Below are positions 7,241 through 16,202 of a stretch of DNA of 64,000 bases, in pieces. A program made the position numbers and the translations under genes. The notes under the pieces were generated by a model. It was not told the DNA's origin, made no database searches, and was given only the letters and a program-made list of their open reading frames with translations. The stretch is from an uncultured Roseicyclus sp. Its GTDB lineage: Bacteria; Pseudomonadota; Alphaproteobacteria; Rhodobacterales; Rhodobacteraceae. The stretch is taken from NCBI GenBank assembly GCA_947489665.1, contig CANLEH010000005.1, forward strand, positions 124,001-188,000. The letters are read 5' to 3'. Positions within the stretch are counted from its first letter, which is position 1, and the number at the start of each line of letters is the position of its first letter.

Positions 7241-8230
7241 ATGGCCAGCCATCCCCCCCTGCTCAGGTTTCAAACCTTCCCCTCTGCCGCCTTGCGCGCC
7301 ATCTCGGGTGCCAATGTCGGCGATGGGATCGGGCTGGAGGATGCGGCCCTGCCGGGCGACATCTACCGTCTGGCCGGCTCCGCCACCGCGCAACGCCTTG
7401 CGATCTCGGATGCCGGGGCGGGCGATCAGCCCTGCGTGGCCGATGGGTCGGCGGTTGGCGGGCCGGGCGATCCACTGGCGATCTCGGCCTGTCATATGTT
7501 GATGGGCCCGTCCGGTGAGGTGGTCGAGGTGCTGATCCTGACACTGACCTCCGGGGACGACGACAACCTGCATGTCCTGCCCCTGTCCGAACTCAAGCCG
7601 GATACCGAATACGAACTGGTGGGAACGGAAACCGCCTCCGCCCCCGAACGGTTTGCAGACATCGCCTCGGTCAGCTTCCTCGCTGGCACGCACCTGACGA
7701 TGGCCAGCGGCAAACAGGTGCCCGTCGAACTGCTCAGCCTGGGTGACATGCTTCTGACCCGTGATCACGGGCCCCAACCGATCCGCTGGATCGGGTTCCA
7801 GACCCGCCGTGCCGTGGGCGCGGCCGCGCCCGTGCGCATCACCGAAGGCACGCTCAACACCTCGCGTGATCTGCGTCTGTCGCCGCAACACCGCCTGTTC
7901 ATCTGGCAGCGCCGCGATGAATTGGGCACGGGCCGCGCTGAGGTCATGGTCAAGGCCGAGCTTCTGGTCAACGGCGACACAGTGGTGCGTGAGGCCGGCG
8001 GCCATGTTGACAGCTATCAGATCGTGTTTGACGGTCATGAGATCATTTACGCCGAAGGTATCGCGGTGGAATCGCTGCTGGTAACGGGTCAGACCCGCAC
8101 CCTCCTGCCCGAAGACCTTGCGATCGACGCCGGGACGGAGGCCGCAGCCTCCGCCGCCGCATTGGAGGTCAATGAAGAGACCTCCGATATGGTCGAACGC
8201 CTGTCGCGCGCCTCCAAGGGCAAGCTTTAG
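7241..8230 (+). CDS. Hint-domain (Hedgehog/intein-type) protein
   Basis: A 329-residue protein. Residues about 145-290 form a Hint module of the kind common in Rhodobacteraceae: SFLAGTHLTMASGKQVPVE, then LLTRDHGPQPIRWIG, a DLRLSPQHRLFI block and VESLLVTG. In most of these proteins the module begins Cys-Phe; here Ser (residue about 145) replaces the splicing cysteine. The N-terminal 140 residues are of unknown fold, without an evident signal peptide. An upstream TTG (7205) is possible, but the ATG at 7241 has GAGG about 6 nt before it. The stop overlaps that of the SnoaL-like gene by 4 bp. Confidence 0.8.
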   Translation: MASHPPLLRFQTFPSAALRAISGANVGDGIGLEDAALPGDIYRLAGSATAQRLAISDAGAGDQPCVADGSAVGGPGDPLAISACHMLMGPSGEVVEVLILTLTSGDDDNLHVLPLSELKPDTEYELVGTETASAPERFADIASVSFLAGTHLTMASGKQVPVELLSLGDMLLTRDHGPQPIRWIGFQTRRAVGAAAPVRITEGTLNTSRDLRLSPQHRLFIWQRRDELGTGRAEVMVKAELLVNGDTVVREAGGHVDSYQIVFDGHEIIYAEGIAVESLLVTGQTRTLLPEDLAIDAGTEAAASAAALEVNEETSDMVERLSRASKGKL

Positions 8231-8595
8231 GCGGTGCCGTAAAACTCTTCCCGAACGATCTTGTCATCGGCCACGTGGTAGACCGCGACCTCGCTCATTT
8301 GCGACCGCTCACCTGATGCCTTCTCCGTGACATCCATCGAAAAGATCACCGCAAAGCGGTCCTCGCCATGCAGGAACGGCCCCTGCACGTCGCCACCATG
8401 CACGTCGAAATTGCTGGCCCACCATTCGTGCTTGCCTTTGATGCCGTCGACACCTTGCGTCTCGCGCCCCATGCCCGAGAAATCAGCCGCCTCAACCGAG
8501 ACCGCGTCCGCGTGGTAGTGATTGTCGAGCAGCGAGGCCTCATTCTGCGTGCGGCACGCCTCGACCAATGTATTGGCGATGTCAGAAAGACTCAT
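8227..8595 (-). CDS. SnoaL/NTF2-like protein
   Basis: A 122-residue single-domain protein with the cone-shaped NTF2-like pattern: N-terminal helices (DIANTLVEACRTQNEASLLDNHY), then beta strands with the GPFLHGEDRFAVIF segment and the closing VYHVADDKIVREEFYG. Family members are small enzymes or ligand-binding proteins; the substrate here is unknown. It is convergent with the Hint gene and stands alone on its strand. Confidence 0.75.
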   Translation of the reverse strand: MSLSDIANTLVEACRTQNEASLLDNHYHADAVSVEAADFSGMGRETQGVDGIKGKHEWWASNFDVHGGDVQGPFLHGEDRFAVIFSMDVTEKASGERSQMSEVAVYHVADDKIVREEFYGTA

Positions 8596-8707
8596 CTTCT
8601 CACTCCCTATTGATGTTCATGTAATGTTCACATGATGCGCGATTCCCGTGCCCATGTCATCCGGCTCAAGCCATCCTCCTGCCATTCTGTGTCAGGATTT
8701 CCGTAGT

Positions 8708-8723
8708 TTCACGGATCCGTGAA
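8708..8723. promoter_or_regulatory. Perfect 16-bp palindrome (candidate operator)
   Basis: TTCACGGATCCGTGAA is a perfect dyad in the intergenic region between the divergent SnoaL-like gene (start 8595) and the first small secreted-protein gene (start 8785). Position and symmetry suggest a protein-binding site; no matching regulator was identified. Confidence 0.35.
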
Positions 8724-8784
8724 CGGACGTAGACACCGCCTCGTCAAATTATTGGCATACAAATCATTATAAAGGATAATTACT

Positions 8785-9117
8785 TTGAAACACTTCGTTC
8801 TCCCCACTCGCACCCTCGCTGTTCTGGCCGCCGCATTCGCATTTGCATCGCCTGCCATGGCGCTCGACATCCAGGCGCCTGACCTCAACCCCGGCCCGCA
8901 ATTCGACCTGCCGGGCGACATCGCGCCCCCGCAAAACGGCGGCGGAAATGGCGGCGGTTCTGCTGCGCAACCCACCCATGCAGGGGGCGACAGCCAGATC
9001 GGCACAGCCTTTGCTGATCCCTGCCCGAACGGTGAAATGCAGGTCTCGTTCGAGATGGACGCAGACGGCCACCCGATCCCGACTTCGTTCTCTCGCGAAT
9101 GCGTTGTTTTGCGTTAA
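8785..9117 (+). CDS. Small secreted protein, first of three tandem paralogs
   Basis: A 110-residue exported protein with TTG start; AAAGGA sits about 8 nt upstream. Signal peptide residues 1-27 end in SPAMA. A Pro/Gly-rich linker with GGGNGGG follows. The C-terminal 30 residues carry the family signature, CPNGEMQVSFEMDADGHPIP ending in a second Cys (SRECV), probably a disulfide pair around an acidic E-x-D-x-D-G loop. The same signature occurs in the proteins at 9299 and 9828. No known family was recognised. A hairpin terminator follows. Confidence 0.75.
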   Translation: MKHFVLPTRTLAVLAAAFAFASPAMALDIQAPDLNPGPQFDLPGDIAPPQNGGGNGGGSAAQPTHAGGDSQIGTAFADPCPNGEMQVSFEMDADGHPIPTSFSRECVVLR

Positions 9118-9134
9118 TTACCTGCACCAAAAGC

Positions 9135-9157
9135 GGCCTGCCCCACCGGGGCGGGCC
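9135..9157 (+). terminator. Hairpin after first secreted-protein gene
   Basis: GGCCTGCCCC-ACC-GGGGCGGGCC forms a 10-bp stem with one G-T pair and a 3-nt loop, 18 bp after the stop, followed by TTAA rather than a long T run. Likely a terminator. Confidence 0.6.
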
Positions 9158-9182
9158 TTAAGCGACACCCGAAATGCCAGTG

Positions 9183-9203
9183 GGCAAGTCCCCGCCGACC
9201 AGT
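9183..9203 (+). repeat. 21-bp direct repeat, copy 1 (upstream of second secreted gene)
   Basis: Identical to 9719-9739. It starts GGCAAGTCCCC and lies 96 bp before the start codon of the gene at 9299; copy 2 lies 89 bp before the start of the gene at 9828. Either a shared regulatory element or a trace of the duplication that created the paralogs. Confidence 0.7.
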
Positions 9204-9298
9204 CAGGAAACCCCCCATATCACGCCGCCGTGATCACCGCGTATAAAAGGGTGCGAGCTATTTTTTCGCAAAAACACCTTTTTATTCGGAGCATTTCA

Positions 9299-9640
9299 AT
9301 GACCAACCTCAAGACCTTCGCGTCGCATATTCTGATCGCGTCCGCTGTCGTATTCACGGCAGTCCCCGCAATCGCCTTCGATGGCGCCACCGACTTCGCC
9401 CCCGGTGGCAACGGCCCTGACCCGTGGGAGCCCGGCGGCTTCGCCCCGACCCCGCCCGGTGGCGGCGGCGGTGGTGGTGGCGGCGGTGGTGCCGTCAGCC
9501 ATGGCGGCGGTGACGGCTACATCGCGAACTCCGCGCCCAACGAATGCCCCAACGGCGAATTGGTCGTGGAATTCGAGGTCGACTCTGACGGCCACCCGAT
9601 CCCCACTTCCTTCTCACGCACCTGCGTGATCCGGCGCTAA
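9299..9640 (+). CDS. Small secreted protein, second tandem paralog
   Basis: A 113-residue protein with a clear signal peptide (residues 1-27, ending VPAIA), a linker with eleven consecutive glycines, and the C-terminal module NECPNGELVVEFEVDSDGHP then IPTSFSRTCVIRR. The module is nearly identical in pattern to that of the protein at 8785. Extracytoplasmic location is clear; function is unknown. The ATG at 9299 has CGGAGC about 6 nt upstream; an open frame extends far upstream of it but without export signal or ribosome binding site. Confidence 0.78.
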   Translation: MTNLKTFASHILIASAVVFTAVPAIAFDGATDFAPGGNGPDPWEPGGFAPTPPGGGGGGGGGGGAVSHGGGDGYIANSAPNECPNGELVVEFEVDSDGHPIPTSFSRTCVIRR

Positions 9641-9662
9641 ACTGCCCCACACAGCTACGACA

Positions 9663-9688
9663 GGCCCGCCCCTCAAGGCGGGCCTTTT
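9663..9688 (+). terminator. Rho-independent terminator after second secreted-protein gene
   Basis: GGCCCGCC, a 6-nt loop, GGCGGGCC and then TTTT: a strong hairpin with T run, 22 bp after the stop. Confidence 0.8.
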
Positions 9689-9718
9689 CATGTGCGCCAA
9701 ACCCATGGCCGACCGCTC

Positions 9719-9739
9719 GGCAAGTCCCCGCCGACCAGT
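9719..9739 (+). repeat. 21-bp direct repeat, copy 2 (upstream of third secreted gene)
   Basis: Exact copy of 9183-9203, with similarity continuing a few bases (GGAAA in both). It lies 89 bp before the ATG at 9828. Confidence 0.7.
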
Positions 9740-9827
9740 GGGGAAAGCCGCCATTTCAGCACTGTGACGTTGCGGGCACTGTGAATGCGGGAAACGGGAT
9801 CATCGCAAACCCGAAAGGAACACCACG

Positions 9828-10136
9828 ATGACCCGCTTTACGAAACTGACCCTCGCGGCCCTTGTCGCATTCACGCCCACCCTTGCTCAGGCGCAATCAC
9901 AGGTCCTGATCCAGCGCCATGGTGGCGGTGATCCGGCGCCCCTTGGCCTCTCTGCAACGACGCCTCAAACGCCAACTGGTCCAACCGGCCTTGTTTCCCG
10001 CGGCGGTGGCGCCCCCACCACAACCGCCGACAATTCAGTCTTCTGCGGCAACGGCGAGATGTTCTATTGGTATGAGGAAGACGCCAACGGCAACGAGGTC
10101 CCCGGAACGCGCCAATATGGCTGCGATTACGACTGA
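9828..10136 (+). CDS. Small secreted protein, third and divergent tandem paralog
   Basis: A 102-residue exported protein. The signal peptide ends at LAQAQA (about residue 22); the Pro/Thr/Gly-rich middle is followed by CGNGEMFYWYEEDANGNEVP and a final Cys in QYGCDYD. The spacing of C-x-N-G-E, E-x-D-x-[DN]-G and the last Cys matches the two upstream paralogs, although overall identity is low. The ribosome binding site is GAAAGGAA before the ATG. It is followed by the large hairpin that reaches into prfC. Confidence 0.72.
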   Translation: MTRFTKLTLAALVAFTPTLAQAQSQVLIQRHGGGDPAPLGLSATTPQTPTGPTGLVSRGGGAPTTTADNSVFCGNGEMFYWYEEDANGNEVPGTRQYGCDYD

Positions 10137-10145
10137 ACCAGCAAA

Positions 10146-10186
10146 GGCGATTGTCCCCGCCGCGCCCGCCCAATATACGCGGGCGC

Positions 10187-10202
<16 letters not shown>
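10146..10202 (+). promoter_or_regulatory. Two-stem hairpin enclosing the prfC start codon
   Basis: Outer arms GGCGATTGTCC (10146-10156) and GGACAATCGCC (10192-10202) pair over 11 bp; inner arms GCGCCCGC (10162-10169) and GCGGGCGC (10179-10186) pair over 8 bp. The AUG of prfC (10187-10189) is the first part of the 5-nt internal bulge. No ribosome binding site is visible outside the stems. As RNA this should limit initiation, or act in termination of the upstream gene although no T run follows. The pairing is read directly; the role is inferred. Confidence 0.55.
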
Positions 10203-11793
<1,591 letters not shown>

Positions 11794-11797
<4 letters not shown>

Positions 11798-12522
11798 CCA
11801 CCGGCCCCTCCATCCGCACCTGGCTCAAGCTGGAGGAGGAGGCGACCGCCCCCTTCACGGAGCTTGGCGACGCGGTCCCGGCGGCAGACGTCGATTTCGC
11901 GGCGCTCTTGCATGAAAGCGTTCCCGAAGCCGACGGTCCCAAAGAACCCGCCGCCGCCAGCGATTTCGCCGCGAAATCCCGCAACCTCGCCCGCGCCTTT
12001 GCCGGTCAGCCCGCGATTCTACTGCTCAACGCCCGGCTGATCTCCCTGCTCCGCCGTCGCAACCCGCCCGCGCATATCCCGCGCCTCTTTGCCGACCTCT
12101 GGTCCGCCCATGCTGATGACCTGGCCGATCTCCACGATGCCCGCTGGCTGATCTCCTCCTGCCGCACGCTGGCCGATTTCGGCCCGACCGAGCCAAGCCG
12201 CATCACCGGCGCGGAACTCGCCATGCTGGCTGACATGGTGAAACTCTATGAATCGGAGCGTCTGTTTTCCGGCACCGCGCCCGAAGACCTCTTCGCAGGC
12301 AAACGCAAACCCGCGCCCCTGCCGCTCGACCTCGATGCGTTTGCCATCGGGGCCGGTGATCTGGATCGGTCCATAGCAACCCGCATCTGGAAACGCGCCG
12401 CCGGTGATCCGGTTGCCGAGGCGCTCGTCAGCCGTCTGATCCCCGACATTCTCGGCGATCCGCGCGGGCTGTTTCTTCGGCTGCGCCGAATGCGCGACCG
12501 ACGAAGAATGCGGCGCGGCTGA
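11794..12522 (+). CDS. Conserved-looking hypothetical protein downstream of prfC
   Basis: About 242 residues, soluble, mostly helical, Arg/Leu-rich at the C-terminus (LFLRLRRMRDRRRMRRG). No family was recognised. There is no ATG, GTG or TTG near the likely N-terminus; the best start is CTG at 11794, which overlaps the prfC stop (CTGA) and has AAGGAG 8 nt upstream, giving (M)TTGPSIRTWLKLEEEA. The next in-frame ATG upstream (11725) lies inside prfC. The overlap suggests translational coupling to prfC. Confidence 0.6.
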
Positions 12523-12536
12523 TCGCTTTCACAATA

Positions 12537-12607
12537 AGTGACCAACTGGACGCTTTTTTGCGGAAAACAGTGACCAGATGGGCGCATTTGCGTTCAAATG
12601 GTCACTG
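12537..12607. repeat. Repeat cluster AGTGACCA, possible IS21-type end remnant
   Basis: AGTGACCA occurs at 12537 and 12569 (imperfect 28-32 bp direct repeat including TGG-x-CGC and TTTGCG) and inverted as TGGTCACT at 12599-12606. Arrays of this kind occur at the ends of some IS21-family elements. No transposase gene is nearby, so it may be a leftover end or an unrelated binding-site array. Confidence 0.3.
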
Positions 12608-12679
12608 TTTGGCGTCATCTAAACGCGTTCGCGCTGCTGACTTTAGCGGCGCAAACTTTTCATTATTCAACATTTCAGG

Positions 12680-12958
12680 TTAACGCCGCCCGGCCCGTCC
12701 CGTCGGGTCGATATAGTCCTTCGGGATCATCCCCGGCGGCAGCGTCACGCCTCTGCCTGACCGTGATCGCGACCGTCGCGCCGCGCGTTCGCGGTCCGAC
12801 CCAGCCCAAACCAGAAAGGCCGCACAACCGGCCAACAGGATCAGGCCAGCGGTCATTGGGTCAAGGTTGGCAAGGTAGCTCGGCACCTCATCAAGGCTGC
12901 GGGGGAACGAGACCTGCACATAGGCATGCCCCCCCAAATCACTTAAACTCCGTGTCAC
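12680..12958 (-). CDS. Hypothetical single-span membrane protein
   Basis: 92 residues with one hydrophobic segment (MTAGLILLAGCAAFLVWAG, about residues 35-53) and an Arg/Ser-rich tail ending PKDYIDPTGRAGRR. The start is GTG at 12958 with AAGGA about 8 nt upstream; an overlapping ATG 4 nt earlier leads to a stop after seven codons. Not recognised. Confidence 0.5.
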   Translation of the reverse strand: MTRSLSDLGGHAYVQVSFPRSLDEVPSYLANLDPMTAGLILLAGCAAFLVWAGSDRERAARRSRSRSGRGVTLPPGMIPKDYIDPTGRAGRR

Positions 12959-13081
12959 TCATTACGTCCTTCTGCTCTTGGTGTTTAGCCTGCGAAGACA
13001 ATCGCCGCTGAACGTGCCCATTGTTCGTTGAAATACGTCAAAAAGCAGGACAATTTCGGGGCGACCGGAGGATTGTTTCCC

Positions 13082-13687
13082 ATGCCGCTGCGCAACCGAG
13101 TTCTGCCGACTGGTCAGATTGTGGCCGACCCCGCCCGCGGCACCTTCACCGGAAATCGTGGCATTCTGGTGGATCGGAACGGCCATATGACAAACCGTCA
13201 ATGGGCGCTAAAGGCTTGGATTACTTGTGTTTTGGAGTTCAGGGGGCGTCGCAGACCTATCGCGCAGCCACGCACCTGGACCGAGCTTTTTTTCCTCGAC
13301 GAAGCCGTCGCCTTTTCCGCCGGTCATCGCCCCTGCGCCTATTGCAGGCGCGGCGATTATAACCGGTTCAAGGCGCATTGGGGCGGCCTGAAGTCCGTTG
13401 AAATGGACCGGATTTTGCATGCTGAGCGCCTTTTGGGACGTGAAAAAAGGCTACACCCCGCCCGCCTGCAAGACCTGCCCGACGGCGCATTTGTCATGCA
13501 CCGGGACCAACCGATGCTGATCAAGGGCGACGTGCTTCTGCCCTATGCCCCAAACGGGTATCTCCCGCCCCTGCCCCGCGCAGACGGCCCCACGCAGGCT
13601 TTGACACCGCCGAGCCTGATCGAGATCTTGCGCGCGGGCTATCGCCCCCAACTGCACCTGACAGCTGCACCTGCTCCGCCCGGTTAG
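13082..13687 (+). CDS. Conserved hypothetical protein with CxxC-type motif
   Basis: A 201-residue soluble protein. The conserved-looking core is MPLRNRVLPTGQIVADPARG at the start, then TELFFLDEAVAFSAGHRPCAYCRRGDYNRF near residue 80-110, with a C-x-x-C pair that could bind metal. Related proteins are, to my knowledge, common and uncharacterised in alphaproteobacteria. The ATG at 13082 is preceded by GGAGGA about 8 nt upstream, better supported than the longer frame starting at 13028. Confidence 0.65.
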   Translation: MPLRNRVLPTGQIVADPARGTFTGNRGILVDRNGHMTNRQWALKAWITCVLEFRGRRRPIAQPRTWTELFFLDEAVAFSAGHRPCAYCRRGDYNRFKAHWGGLKSVEMDRILHAERLLGREKRLHPARLQDLPDGAFVMHRDQPMLIKGDVLLPYAPNGYLPPLPRADGPTQALTPPSLIEILRAGYRPQLHLTAAPAPPG

Positions 13688-13721
13688 CGGTCGGTTAACC
13701 AATTCAGGGCACAATGGCCCC

Positions 13722-14183
13722 ATGCGGTTTATGATCCTGATCTTGTTTCTCTTTTGCGCGGCCTGCACGCCCCAATCCGGCGCACTCACCGCCCCTGCCC
13801 TTGGCGCGCAGGGCAACTTTACCGAGCAAATCGTCATCTCCAACCATCCCCATCACGTCCTGATGGGCCATGTCGTCGATGTCACCCAAGCCGGAACACG
13901 GACCCGCGCCTTGGTGATCGGGCAGCGCCGCGACGGCGTGCATCGGCTGCGCATGTCCGAGGCTTGGCAAGATGGCACCGCCTTGCCATTTTCCCCCACC
14001 CACCGGCGGCTTGACGGCTGCACCCATGGCCATTGCCGCGACAATTCCGTTGGCTTCATCCTTCTGCCGGACATCCTGTTTCAATCCGCGCGGCAACATG
14101 GACTGACCGCTCGCCTGATCGGGACAAGCGATGCAATCAACATCGCGGTGCCGGCCTCACTTTTTCAGGCGTTGCCGGAATAG
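13722..14183 (+). CDS. Putative lipoprotein, function unknown
   Basis: 153 residues. A short hydrophobic N-terminus leads to a lipobox-like CAAC with Cys15, so lipid attachment is probable though the -3 residue (Cys) is unusual. The mature part has two further cysteines in RRLDGCTHGHCRDNSVG, suggesting a disulfide in the periplasm. No family was recognised; neighbours give no clue. Confidence 0.6.
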   Translation: MRFMILILFLFCAACTPQSGALTAPALGAQGNFTEQIVISNHPHHVLMGHVVDVTQAGTRTRALVIGQRRDGVHRLRMSEAWQDGTALPFSPTHRRLDGCTHGHCRDNSVGFILLPDILFQSARQHGLTARLIGTSDAINIAVPASLFQALPE

Positions 14184-14345
14184 CGCGCCCCACATTAACG
14201 ACGCCGCGCCTGTTTGACCTCAGCCCCCCAATGGCCTATGTGCCATTGTGCTTTGGCGGTCCGCGCCAGGCCATTCGCGGAGCGCGATCAGGTAACATGC
14301 GCTCCATCACCCTTCCGGCCCATCGGCCGGTCAGATTGGACGCAT

Positions 14346-16148
14346 ATGACGACCTTTTCAGAGCTTCAGCTCAATCCCAAAGTGCAGAAAGCCATCGCCG
14401 AGGCGGGCTACGAAAATCCCACGCCGATTCAGGAAGGCGCCATCCCGCCCGCCCTTGAGGGGCGCGACGTTCTGGGGATCGCCCAAACCGGCACGGGCAA
14501 GACCGCAAGCTTCACCCTGCCGATGATCACAATGCTGGCCCGTGGCCGCGCCCGGGCGCGCATGCCCCGCAGCCTCGTGCTGTGCCCGACCCGCGAACTC
14601 GCCGCACAAGTCGCTGAAAACTTTGACGTTTACGCCAAACACGTGAAGCTGGCCAAAGCGCTGCTGATCGGTGGCGTGTCGTTCAAGGAACAAGAAGCCG
14701 CCATCGACAAAGGCGTCGACGTTCTGATCGCCACGCCCGGCCGTCTGCTTGACCATTTTGAACGCGGCAAGCTGATCCTGAATGACGTGAAGGTCATGGT
14801 CGTGGACGAAGCCGACCGCATGCTCGATATGGGCTTTATCCCTGATATTGAACGGATTTTTGGCCTTGTGCCGTTCACCCGGCAGACCCTGTTCTTCTCG
14901 GCCACCATGGCGCCTGAGATTGAGCGGATCACCAATACGTTCCTGTCAAATCCGGCCAAGATCGAAGTCGCGCGGCAATCAACGACCTCCGACACGATTG
15001 AGCAGCGCCTCATCGAATTCAAACCGACCCGCCGCGACATGGCCGCCAAGCAGAAGCGTGACATGCTACGCGCCTGCATCACGGCTGAGGGTGAGGCGTT
15101 CAACAACGCGATCATCTTCTGCAACCGCAAGGTTGATGTCGATATTGTCGCCAAGTCGTTGAAAAAGCACGGGTTAAACGCTGAACCGATCCACGGCGAT
15201 CTGGACCAGTCGCACCGAATGCGCACGCTGGATGGCTTCCGTGACGGCTCGATCACCCTGCTGGTTGCCTCGGATGTGGCGGCGCGCGGGCTCGACATTC
15301 CGAACGTGAGCCACGTGATCAATTATGATGTCCCATCACACGCCGAAGACTATGTGCACCGCATTGGCCGCACGGGCCGCGCCGGCAAGACCGGGGTTGC
15401 GATCACACTCAGCGTTCCGGCCGACGAAAAGTATCTCGGCGCGATCGAGAGCCTGATCGAACAGCCGATCCCGCGCGGCACCCCACCGATGGAGGTGCAA
15501 GACACGCGACGCAAGCGCGACGATGAGAAATCCGACGATAAGCCCCGCCGCAACCGCCGTGGTCGCGGCAGCGCTGAGGAAGAACAGCGCCCAGATGAGG
15601 CCCCGGTGCAGGTGGCTGAGGCACAGCCAGAGGCAAAACCTGATGATCGTCCCCGCCGTGAACGCGGCGGCCGTGGGCGCGGACGCGACCGGGATCGCGG
15701 GCCCAGAATTGTCGGCATGGGCGAACATACGCCGGATTTCATCTCGCTCAGCTTCGATGAACGCCGCGGCGGGCCGGCCCGTGATCTGACCGAGGAAACG
15801 GACGAAGAGGTTAGCGCAGACACGCCGGCGCCCGAACCGGAGGCCGCGCCGGAAGAAAAGCCAAAGCGGCGCCGGTCGCGCAAGCCGAAGGCGGAAGAGC
15901 CCAAAGTTGAGGACGCGCCGGCAGAGGCCGAAGCACCAGAGGCGGAGGCCCCTGCCGAAGAGGAAAAGCCAAAGCGGAGGAGCCGGAAGAAGGTAGAGGA
16001 TCCCGCGTCTGAGGATGCTGCTGAGCCTGTGGCGGAGGAAGCCGAAAAGCCAAAACGCAAGCGAGCCCCGCGCAAGAAGAAGGCGGAGGCTGACACGCCC
16101 GAGGCGGAGGCCCCAGCGGAAGATCCAGCGCCAAGCCCTGAAGAATAA
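14346..16148 (+). CDS. DEAD-box ATP-dependent RNA helicase (RhlE/CsdA-like)
   Basis: A 600-residue helicase that unwinds RNA duplexes in ribosome assembly or RNA decay. Motifs in order: Q motif GYENPTPIQ, I AQTGTGKT, Ia PTRELA, Ib TPGR, II DEADRMLDMGF, III SAT, IV IIFCNRK, V VASDVAARGLDIP, VI HRIGRTGRAG. The last 200 residues form a low-complexity tail of alternating acidic (Ala/Glu/Pro) and basic (KPKRR, RRNRRGRG) blocks, typical of RNA-binding tails in alphaproteobacterial homologs. The ATG at 14346 matches the family start MTTFSELQLNPKV; the longer frame from 14214 has no support. Confidence 0.92.
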   Translation: MTTFSELQLNPKVQKAIAEAGYENPTPIQEGAIPPALEGRDVLGIAQTGTGKTASFTLPMITMLARGRARARMPRSLVLCPTRELAAQVAENFDVYAKHVKLAKALLIGGVSFKEQEAAIDKGVDVLIATPGRLLDHFERGKLILNDVKVMVVDEADRMLDMGFIPDIERIFGLVPFTRQTLFFSATMAPEIERITNTFLSNPAKIEVARQSTTSDTIEQRLIEFKPTRRDMAAKQKRDMLRACITAEGEAFNNAIIFCNRKVDVDIVAKSLKKHGLNAEPIHGDLDQSHRMRTLDGFRDGSITLLVASDVAARGLDIPNVSHVINYDVPSHAEDYVHRIGRTGRAGKTGVAITLSVPADEKYLGAIESLIEQPIPRGTPPMEVQDTRRKRDDEKSDDKPRRNRRGRGSAEEEQRPDEAPVQVAEAQPEAKPDDRPRRERGGRGRGRDRDRGPRIVGMGEHTPDFISLSFDERRGGPARDLTEETDEEVSADTPAPEPEAAPEEKPKRRRSRKPKAEEPKVEDAPAEAEAPEAEAPAEEEKPKRRSRKKVEDPASEDAAEPVAEEAEKPKRKRAPRKKKAEADTPEAEAPAEDPAPSPEE

Positions 16149-16151
16149 ACA

Positions 16152-16184
16152 AAAAAGCGCCCCTGACTGTGGGGCGCTTTTTTC
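16152..16184. terminator. Bidirectional terminator between helicase and RNase J genes
   Basis: AAAAAAGCGCCCC, loop TGACTGT, GGGGCGCTTTTTT: a 13-bp perfect stem with A and T runs on both sides, ideal for terminating both convergent transcripts. Confidence 0.9.
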
Positions 16185-16202
16185 GTTAGGGGCGTTGGAG
16201 CC

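Noticed and set aside
8752-8773. TTGGCA and TATAAA before the first secreted gene as a promoter
   Set aside because: Only 10 bp separate the two boxes, too short for sigma-70.
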